Source: Bryobacterales bacterium
Lineage (GTDB): Bacteria; Cyanobacteriota; Vampirovibrionia; Obscuribacterales; Obscuribacteraceae
NCBI GenBank assembly: GCA_903970295.1
Contig: CAJCHQ010000018.1
Location: forward strand, 1-15,772
Reading direction: 5' to 3'
Length of the DNA stretch: 15,772 bases
In this document: positions 6,318 through 12,507 of the stretch, piece by piece
How the letters are laid out: each line of letters starts with the position of its first letter
Position numbering within the stretch: position 1 is the first letter of the stretch
Translations under genes and position numbers: made by a program
Notes under the pieces: generated by a model
The model's database searches: none
The model's input: only the letters and a program-made list of their open reading frames with translations
Told to the model about the DNA's origin: nothing

Positions 6318-7799
6318 TCACTCCATCCGGTTGCCATGCTTGAGACTACTTCCGCCCGGCGGTCCAGCGCTTTGTGCCTCATGATTCGGGGCGAGATCTG
6401 CCTTCAAAAAGATCTCGCCATCGCGAGCGTTAACAGTGCATTTCTGTCCAGCCGTGATTACTTTGTCGTCGGATGCGCGTATTCTATCTTGAGGAAAAGA
6501 AACGCTGATCGGTTGATCGCTAAGAGCATTACTGATCACGGTCCCATTTTGAAATTCACGCCTCCAGGAGCCAACGTCAGAGAGATCACCACGTCCTAAG
6601 GGCCGCCCCACATTGGCATTCCAAAAGGCATACCAGTCGTGCTCGTGATCTTGGGTTGTGCCGTTATTATCGGGATCGCCGAAGAGAGCAAAACCAGCGG
6701 AGTGCGTCATCACAAAAGTAGTCGTAGCGCGCATCTTATCCAGCTCGCCGCGCTCGAGACTAGCGCCTTTTTTCCACCAGGTTTCAACCATGTTGAGATG
6801 CGGCGATCGGCCGTGCTTCTCGGAATAATTCAAAGTGTCTTCAATCTGTTTCCACTCGTCTTTTATTTCTTCAGCCGAGCCTAATGTGCCTGTTCTGGAA
6901 CTCTCCATGTAATAGCCATTGACGAGCTTAGTCATAGCTTTTGGCATTCTATATTCATTGGAGTTGATCATAATCAGAGCATCGGGCCCGACAGCGGCGC
7001 GTACCTTTTTCAGCAGTGCCAACTTAGCTTGCTCGTCAGCCTCGTGATTGGTAAGACCGTCATGCCACCAGTCCAGCATGACACCGTCAACGGCGCCGGA
7101 GGCGAGAACCGCTCGGGCTTGAGCGCCGACATGATCCCGGAATTGAGGATTGGTGTAATCGAACATCTTAAATTGCGGATAGGCCTCATTAGACACACGC
7201 TTCCTCCCGTTATGTTGCCAAAAAGGACTTTTAGGTGGAAACAAATTGCTTTGACCATCGTGATAGCGAATTTCAGCGAGCATCACCATGTTTGGATTAT
7301 TATGAAGAAGACGGTCACGTTTGGCTTTCGCCTCTTCGATACTAGTCGGATCGAGTATGCTGGATTGTCCACGAACGGTAGGCAGCCAACGCAACCCGTA
7401 ACTCTCCACGCTGCTGAAATATAAATCGTGGCGAGCGATCGTTTCCTCACTATTTTCCTGGATATTATCGGCAGGGGACCACGCTTGTCCGATGCGCGGA
7501 TATTTGGCTTGCTTCAATCGCTGCTTCAAATCTCTCAGCTGTGCAAATGCATGTCGACCTCTCGACACAGAATCTTCAGAGTCAGGTAACGGCTCTCTTT
7601 CTTTGACCTCACCCGGCTGTTTATTCGGGCTCGAGGTGGGTCCTGTCAAAGCCATGCAACTGGGCTCCAGAAGCAGGAGGATTGCCAGAGCGATCAACAC
7701 CATGTCAGTGCATCCGATGTCGATGCTGATACTTAAGCCACGAAAGTTGCCGACACGTAAAAGCCGTTTGAACCAATAAGAGACTCCTAGAAGGGCCAC
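6318..7799 (-). CDS. Secreted GHL15-like putative glycoside hydrolase (TIM-barrel)
   Basis: The hydrophobic segment at about residues 32-45 (MVLIALAILLLLEP) marks a signal peptide or anchor. The body resembles the hypothetical glycosyl hydrolase GHL15 group: YPRIGQAWSPADN (100-112), RHDLYFSS (123-130), MVMLAEIRYHD (171-181), FDYTNPQFRDHV (213-224), VDGVMLDWWHDGL (237-249), ALIMINSNEYR (274-284), YYMESS (296-301). The C-terminal REFQNGTVISN...ARDGEIFLK (414-466) is the small beta domain typical of such barrels. D243 in the strand-4-like DGVMLDWW and E299 in YYMES are plausible catalytic acids, by analogy only. The GTG at 7799 overlaps the stop of the upstream esterase by 13 bp, suggesting translational coupling; ATG 7703 (residue 33) is a possible shorter start directly before the hydrophobic core. 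The substrate cannot be read from the sequence. Confidence 0.75.
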   Translation of the reverse strand: MALLGVSYWFKRLLRVGNFRGLSISIDIGCTDMVLIALAILLLLEPSCMALTGPTSSPNKQPGEVKEREPLPDSEDSVSRGRHAFAQLRDLKQRLKQAKYPRIGQAWSPADNIQENSEETIARHDLYFSSVESYGLRWLPTVRGQSSILDPTSIEEAKAKRDRLLHNNPNMVMLAEIRYHDGQSNLFPPKSPFWQHNGRKRVSNEAYPQFKMFDYTNPQFRDHVGAQARAVLASGAVDGVMLDWWHDGLTNHEADEQAKLALLKKVRAAVGPDALIMINSNEYRMPKAMTKLVNGYYMESSRTGTLGSAEEIKDEWKQIEDTLNYSEKHGRSPHLNMVETWWKKGASLERGELDKMRATTTFVMTHSAGFALFGDPDNNGTTQDHEHDWYAFWNANVGRPLGRGDLSDVGSWRREFQNGTVISNALSDQPISVSFPQDRIRASDDKVITAGQKCTVNARDGEIFLKADLAPNHEAQSAGPPGGSSLKHGNRME

Positions 7800-9298
7800 G
7801 CAGACTCATTCAAAGTCGGTTTGGTCTCCCAATTGTCTGTTCTGAACGGCGCCAGTGCTTGTCCGTCCAGAAAGACATTGCTATCAGGATTATCTGCCCA
7901 AGCGTAACGTGCGGCGGCCGGCACGGCCACGTCGGGACTACTGAGAAGCACCGAGCGGCCTTGCAACTGAGCATCCGCCCAGAAAAACTTTTTGTCTTTT
8001 CCGGCAATCTGAAAACCGCGCGCTACATCTTTGCCGTCGCCGATCGTCAAACCTTCCCCATCACCTGCAAAAGTGACAGTCATGGTGTTTTCCTTAACGG
8101 TATGTTTGATCGCTCGTGGCGCGTGCCAACCGTTCGGTTCCTCGTTGCTTTTTTCAATTGTCTCGGCCACACGAAGGGCTATTTGTCGCTTTTCCTTTGG
8201 ATGTAGCGAAGGATTTTTGACCGGATTCATCGACACAATCATGTAGACATTGGGCAAGGTGAGAGCAGCAGTTTGAGCCACACGAAACTCGGCGAAGTAC
8301 GAATCCTCCGGGTGATGGTGGCGATATCCGAAATTAGGCAATTGCACGAAATAAAAAGGGAGATTCGGATTGCCACATCGTTTTCTCACATCCGAAATGA
8401 ACATCGGAAACATAGTTTTATAATCCGACGAGTTTAAAAAATTCGATTCACCCTGATACCAGACGATTCCCCGCATGCTCATGTTCAGGTATGGCTGAAT
8501 CAAATTCGTAAAGTTAATACCAACCGGTGTATGTGACAAGGCATTCGGTTTTATTTCGGGCAGACGCGCCACAGCTTCCGGCGGCAAAAAACTTTCGATA
8601 CCGGCACCACTGCAAGCCGTGCAAATGATACCAACCGGCACCTTCTCTTTCAGGGCCAGGGAGCGCCCGAGCAGAAATGGTATCGCCGGAAACTGACCGA
8701 CCGTAGTGGCATTGGGAACCAGCCACTTCCTGGGCAAGGTTGTCACTTTTGCGGCTGTCTTCTGAATGCAAGCGGCAACGTACATCGACAGCCCGACTTT
8801 GTCCGGCTGCGACAAATCATCGGCACTAGCGTCAGATTCGGCGATGGACATGAGCATATTCGATTGACCCGAACAGAGCCAAACATCACCCACTTGCACA
8901 TTTTTGACGACCACTTTGTTGTCGCTAGAAACAGTCAAATTGTGGGGCGAGCCCAGAGACAAGGGGTCGAGACTGATTATCCACTCACCCTTGGCATTGG
9001 CCACAGCTGATTTGTGCTGGTCGGCAAATTCCACTGATACTTTTTCGTTGGGCAACGCTGTTCCCCAAATTGATACTTTTGCCTCACGCTGTAAAACCAT
9101 TCCATCAGTGAAAACCGGCGCCAGACTGACATTCGCCTCAGCAGGCAAAATTGCGTGCCACAACGCAAACGCCCAGAGAAGAATAAGTGACAGTCGTAAA
9201 AACCGTGCTGGTTGTCTGGTCGATCGCTGCAGTGCGGCAAAACGCGCATGAACTATTTCGCTTTTCAAAATACAGTTAACCAAGCTTGCTGAAACCAA
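7787..9298 (-). CDS. Secreted sialate O-acetylesterase-like SGNH hydrolase (copy 2)
   Basis: Same family and domain order as the protein at 247-1815. The hydrophobic signal core lies at about 34-52, followed by the N-terminal beta domain (DGMVLQREAKVSIWG), the nucleophile block CSGQSNM with Ser146, IVWYQGESN at 278-286, and FYFVQLPNFG at 315-324. The His block reads SLHPKEKRQ (364-372), where copy 1 and the family usually have DIHP, so the acidic member of the triad is Ser364 here. The second block is also unusual (TACSGAGIESF at 227-237, versus SGWGGTTAQAW). The open frame has no ATG before the mature domain: TTG at 9298, 9283 or 9268 are the candidate starts, none with a strong SD. It overlaps the GHL15-like gene by 13 bp and so probably forms an operon with it. 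Confidence 0.85.
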   Translation of the reverse strand: MVSASLVNCILKSEIVHARFAALQRSTRQPARFLRLSLILLWAFALWHAILPAEANVSLAPVFTDGMVLQREAKVSIWGTALPNEKVSVEFADQHKSAVANAKGEWIISLDPLSLGSPHNLTVSSDNKVVVKNVQVGDVWLCSGQSNMLMSIAESDASADDLSQPDKVGLSMYVAACIQKTAAKVTTLPRKWLVPNATTVGQFPAIPFLLGRSLALKEKVPVGIICTACSGAGIESFLPPEAVARLPEIKPNALSHTPVGINFTNLIQPYLNMSMRGIVWYQGESNFLNSSDYKTMFPMFISDVRKRCGNPNLPFYFVQLPNFGYRHHHPEDSYFAEFRVAQTAALTLPNVYMIVSMNPVKNPSLHPKEKRQIALRVAETIEKSNEEPNGWHAPRAIKHTVKENTMTVTFAGDGEGLTIGDGKDVARGFQIAGKDKKFFWADAQLQGRSVLLSSPDVAVPAAARYAWADNPDSNVFLDGQALAPFRTDNWETKPTLNESAWPF

Positions 9299-9312
9299 GA
9301 AGTCGATAGAAA

Positions 9313-9341
9313 CTGACAGTTTACAGACTCAAATCTATGTT
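9313..9341 (+). promoter_or_regulatory. Candidate sigma-70 promoter for the DUF4388-MglA operon
   Basis: CTGACA at 9313-9318 and TATGTT at 9336-9341 are separated by exactly 17 bp (5/6 and 4/6 matches to consensus). The predicted transcript start near 9348 lies just ahead of the structured leader at 9398-9539 and the ATG at 9543. Supported by pattern and position only. Confidence 0.4.
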
Positions 9342-9387
9342 GGAGACACTTCTAATGCACGTTTGCAAAACATTTATGTGTTACGGA

Positions 9388-9545
9388 TCTGTAAGTGCAG
9401 CAGGCTGCCAAGCGAGGGAACCAACCGAGTGGAGAAAATCACCGGTGAGGCCGGGCTGATCGCTAAAAAGACCATATTCGAGCCCTCGGGTGACCGCCGG
9501 AGCGGGTATAAATTTAGGTGAGAAAGGAAGAGTCTGCTGATAATG
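9388..9545 (+). ncRNA. Structured leader, candidate ydaO/yuaA (c-di-AMP)-type riboswitch
   Basis: A 9-bp closing helix can form between 9398-9406 (CAGCAGGCT) and 9531-9539 (AGTCTGCTG), with one G-U, enclosing about 125 nt. Inside it, AAGCGAGGGAACCAA (9410-9424) followed by GGAGAAAATC (9431-9440) resembles the ydaO-class pattern GGAGCGGGGGAACCAA...GGGGUGAAUC. The later CGAGCCCTCGGGTGACC (9479-9495) sits where that class has GAACCCGUCAGCUAACC. CGAGGG (9413-9418) and GGGCT (9453-9457) can each pair with overlapping parts of AGCCCTCG (9481-9488), so alternative folds are possible. The 3' arm of the closing helix covers the spacer between the SD (GGAAGAG, 9526-9532) and the ATG, which would suit translational control. 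The class assignment is from remembered consensus, not a covariance search. Confidence 0.45.
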
Positions 9546-11024
9546 CATAATTTCAGGTCGCCGCCTCGCCACATCAAGCTTGACAGGCATGTCGGTATGC
9601 CCAGCCTGCGCACCCTCGAGGAGATGCGCCAGAAGGTCAATGCCAATGCCGGCTCAACGGTCGAGCTGCCGTTCGGCAATGAAGTGGAAACCCTGATCCT
9701 TACTGTCAGCCGCGAAGTCAGCAAGGGCAGTTGGTCCTGGATGCTTTACGTGGATGACGGCTTTGGTTCCAAAATGGAATGGAGCTATGTCACACCAGAT
9801 TCCAGTTACATACATGGGCTAATTGGCAATTCCCATCCCAATTTGCAAATCAAGGCGCGACCAGGTGCCACGCCCGATGGCCCTCTCAACAATCAAGAAC
9901 CGGTGATCAAACCGCGAAAAGGATCGCTGGTTGGCGACCTGAAAAATATTCAGATCACCAATTTGCTGCAATCGATCAGCATGGGGCAGATGACGGGCAA
10001 GCTGGAGATTACTTCCGCCAATGATACTGCCATCGTTCTCTTCGTCAGCGGTAAGCCTGTGCACGCAGTCTTGCGCGGTGCCGAAGGAAACGAAGCGTTG
10101 ATTCAGCTGTTCGTCTGGCAGGATGGAGATTTCGCCTTCTACGACGAACCCGTCAACAACGTAGTCGTCACAGTTACTCGCGGTCTGACCGGACTGATGA
10201 TGGAAGGCACGGCTTTCGTCGACCACTCGGTTTTCTTAAAAGACCGCGGTCTGACTCACCAGGCATATCCAATCAAAGTACGCCAGGTCCAATCGCTGAC
10301 GGAAGTAGCTGATGATCTGAACCACGGAGTCGAATGCGATATGGGGTTGCAAGAAGATATCTATCACAAGATCAATGGCACAAGTACCTGGGCCGATATC
10401 GAGCGTACCCTATCAGCGAAAAAGACCGAGTGGGTGCCCGCCTTGTTCAACTTAGTCAGCTGCCATTTGATCCGTTTCGAGCAGCAACCAGCAGCCCCGA
10501 AGCAACCGCTGATCAGCAAGATCGATTGGTCCGTCGTCCAGGCTCTCAAAAACAGCATGTGCCGGGCAGACACTGGACTCCACACTTATGCTGCGATGCT
10601 TTACTCACTCGAACAGGAATATTTCCGATATGAAAGTTTCGAAGTGCCATTTTCTTTGATAATATTTGGGTTCTGTGACAAGTACAATCAGATCCAGAAC
10701 GGCGAGCAGACTCAATTTATTCCGGTTAGATCGCAAGCGATAGCCGAGATGCGAGAAAAAGTTTTCAAGACCAAGCGAAAGTACGACGTTGTCAGCCATT
10801 ATGGAACCTTCAATTATGCTGTCGTCCTGCCATTTGCCGTGAAAGAAAACGCTAAACGCTTTGCCGAAATATTGGCTGAAATTTGCGCAGAAATTTCCAT
10901 CTCCGACCAGTGGGAACGTGCTCGTACGCAATTCCGCGCTGGCATCGCCAGCATCCCATCTGATTGCAGAACGTTGGAAGATATGATTACTATCGCTGAA
11001 AAAGTAAATCCGTTGTCCGGCTAG
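9543..11024 (+). CDS. PATAN/DUF4388 protein with C-terminal degenerate GGDEF domain
   Basis: The 493-residue protein has no signal peptide. Residues about 30-105 are an unassigned N-terminal domain. Residues about 125-225 are DUF4388/PATAN: GSLVGDLKNIQITNLLQSIS at 127-146, then TGKLEITS, LFVSGKPVHA and EALIQLFVWQDGDFAFYDEP. Residues 262-312 repeat the small helical C-terminal style of that family (IYHKINGTSTWADIERTL). Residues 366-490 look like a decayed GGDEF domain: VPFSLIIFGF, then YDVVSHYGTFNYAVVLPF with GTFNY (421-425) where the GGDEF motif should be, and FRAGIASIPSDCRTLEDMITIAEKV. Loss of the signature predicts no diguanylate cyclase activity; it may bind a nucleotide or act as a partner. 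An SD (GGAAGAG, 9526-9532) lies 10 bases before ATG 9543. PATAN proteins are known partners or neighbours of MglA-like GTPases, and one follows here after 13 bp. Confidence 0.75.
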   Translation: MHNFRSPPRHIKLDRHVGMPSLRTLEEMRQKVNANAGSTVELPFGNEVETLILTVSREVSKGSWSWMLYVDDGFGSKMEWSYVTPDSSYIHGLIGNSHPNLQIKARPGATPDGPLNNQEPVIKPRKGSLVGDLKNIQITNLLQSISMGQMTGKLEITSANDTAIVLFVSGKPVHAVLRGAEGNEALIQLFVWQDGDFAFYDEPVNNVVVTVTRGLTGLMMEGTAFVDHSVFLKDRGLTHQAYPIKVRQVQSLTEVADDLNHGVECDMGLQEDIYHKINGTSTWADIERTLSAKKTEWVPALFNLVSCHLIRFEQQPAAPKQPLISKIDWSVVQALKNSMCRADTGLHTYAAMLYSLEQEYFRYESFEVPFSLIIFGFCDKYNQIQNGEQTQFIPVRSQAIAEMREKVFKTKRKYDVVSHYGTFNYAVVLPFAVKENAKRFAEILAEICAEISISDQWERARTQFRAGIASIPSDCRTLEDMITIAEKVNPLSG

Positions 11025-11037
11025 ATTGAGGTAGTTC

Positions 11038-11631
11038 ATGCCAGTTCTGAATTTAGCAAAACGGGAGCTGACGGTAAAAATTATTTATTATGGACCGGCG
11101 TTGGGGGGCAAGACAACCAATCTGCAATTTCTTCACAGCTACATTTCACCTAAAGAACGCGGCGATTTCATCCATATGTCGACCGAAACTGAACGAACAA
11201 TCTACTTCGATTTTCTCCCTCTAGATCTGGCCACAAAAAAAGATTACCGGTTGAAAATGACGCTCTACACGGTGCCCGGTCAAGTGCAATACAACCGCAG
11301 TCGCCAGATGATCCTGCAGGGTGTCGATGGCATTGTTTTCGTCGCCGATTCCAGTCGCGATCGGGCAGAAGCGAACATAGAATCTTTGCTGAATATGATC
11401 GAGAACCTAAAAACCTATGATCTGGAATTGAAAAACTTGCCCTGGGTATTGCAATTCAACAAACGCGATTTAGCCAATACATTGCCTGTCGAAGACATGC
11501 AGAACGCTCTCAACTCTGCATACAACGTGCCAGCCTTCGAGTCGATCGCAGTCGAAGGCAAAGGTGTATTCTCGGTGCTAAAAACTGTTTCTCGACTTGT
11601 TCTCGATTCGATTGACGCCGAGCAGCCTTGA
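11038..11631 (+). CDS. MglA-like small Ras-type GTPase
   Basis: MglA-family GTPases are cytoplasmic switches that set polarity and control motility machinery, and cycle under Roadblock (MglB-type) activators. The 197 residues show the P-loop GPALGGKT at 19-26, the switch region around residues 48-55 (MSTETERT), the MglA-type Walker B substitute TVPGQ at 78-82 with Gln82, VDGIVFVADSS at 96-106, and the base-recognition motif NKRD at 141-144. Length and start (MPVLNLAKRELTVKIIYYG) match MglA closely. TGAGGT (11027-11032) is five bases before ATG 11038. The gene lies 13 bp after the DUF4388/GGDEF-like gene, so the two are almost surely co-transcribed. No MglB/Roadblock gene is seen in the window. 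The stop codon TGA (11629-11631) abuts the stop of fdhD on the other strand with no gap. Confidence 0.9.
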   Translation: MPVLNLAKRELTVKIIYYGPALGGKTTNLQFLHSYISPKERGDFIHMSTETERTIYFDFLPLDLATKKDYRLKMTLYTVPGQVQYNRSRQMILQGVDGIVFVADSSRDRAEANIESLLNMIENLKTYDLELKNLPWVLQFNKRDLANTLPVEDMQNALNSAYNVPAFESIAVEGKGVFSVLKTVSRLVLDSIDAEQP

Positions 11632-12507
11632 TTATCTCGTCGCTTTCGTGGTGACAAAATTCTCCAAATTAGCGGCAAGCATGCGTTCAGAGCCTGCGTA
11701 AATATTGAAACGTCGATCGCGGACAAAGCCTAAAAGTGTCATGCCGCATTCCTCCGCTAATTGAACAGCGAGACTGGATGGCGCGCCAATTGCAGCAAGT
11801 ATTGGAATGCCGGCATGGGAGGCTTTCTGCACGAGTTCAAAACTAGCGCGACCGCTGACTAATAAAATCGATTGATTCAAGGGCAATCGATCGGCTAGAA
11901 ATTCAGAACCGATCAATTTGTCCAGAGCATTGTGCCGACCGACATCCTCGCGCAGGGCGACCAGTTTGCCTTGGCTGTCGAACAGACCGGATGCGTGAAT
12001 GCCGCCAGTAGAAGCGAATGCAGCTTGACTCGAGCGCAGTAAGTCTGGCAGGCTGTGGATTATCGCCGGATCGATCAGCGGCAGACCGGCTATCGTCTGA
12101 TGGTGACTGCGCACACGCACAGCCGCAATCGATTTCTTTCCACAAATACCACAGCTAGAAGCCATGAAGGAGTGGCGCTCCAGAATCGAGGGGTCGACAA
12201 ACACGCCGCTAGTCAGGTATGCGTTAACGACATTGCACTGATCGACCTCAATTCGACAGAGATCGCTGGGACTGGAAATAATGCCTTCTGTAAAAAGAAA
12301 ACCCGCAGCCAGCTCGCGATCTTCGCCCGGTGTGCGCATCGTCACAGCCACCGATTGTTCGTGACTGTCTCCATTCGAGTCAGTGACGATGCGAATTTCG
12401 AGAGGCTCTTCGACCGAGAGTGTATCGACAAGATGAGTAGCAATCATACCATTGACGCGATCGGCTTGAAATTCGAGAATACTCTTGCCCTGATCGACCT
12501 TTTTCAT
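11632..12507 (-). CDS. fdhD: FdhD, formate dehydrogenase accessory sulfurtransferase
   Basis: FdhD passes sulfur, taken from a cysteine desulfurase, to the bis-MGD molybdenum cofactor; without this step formate dehydrogenases are inactive. The catalytic loop S-S-C119-G-I-C122-G-K is present, with TPGEDRELAAGFLFTEGII at 59-77, TGGIHASGLFD at 167-177, LREDVGRHNALDKLIG at 185-200, LLVSGRASFELVQKA at 215-229 and GFVRDRRFNIYAG at 260-272. All are family hallmarks, and 291 residues is a normal length. Its ATG (12507-12505) overlaps the TGA of the upstream molybdoenzyme gene as ATGA and has no good SD of its own, so translation is likely coupled to that gene. It is the last gene of the operon that begins with the oxalate decarboxylase. 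A client enzyme encoded directly upstream is strong evidence that the two work together. Confidence 0.95.
   Translation of the reverse strand: MKKVDQGKSILEFQADRVNGMIATHLVDTLSVEEPLEIRIVTDSNGDSHEQSVAVTMRTPGEDRELAAGFLFTEGIISSPSDLCRIEVDQCNVVNAYLTSGVFVDPSILERHSFMASSCGICGKKSIAAVRVRSHHQTIAGLPLIDPAIIHSLPDLLRSSQAAFASTGGIHASGLFDSQGKLVALREDVGRHNALDKLIGSEFLADRLPLNQSILLVSGRASFELVQKASHAGIPILAAIGAPSSLAVQLAEECGMTLLGFVRDRRFNIYAGSERMLAANLENFVTTKATR

Noticed and set aside
9388..9545. c-di-GMP (GEMM-type) riboswitch instead of a ydaO-type one
   Set aside because: The GEMM-I hallmarks (GGCAAACC and GGGACGCAAAGCC) are absent; the GGGAACCAA and GAAAATC blocks fit the ydaO pattern better.
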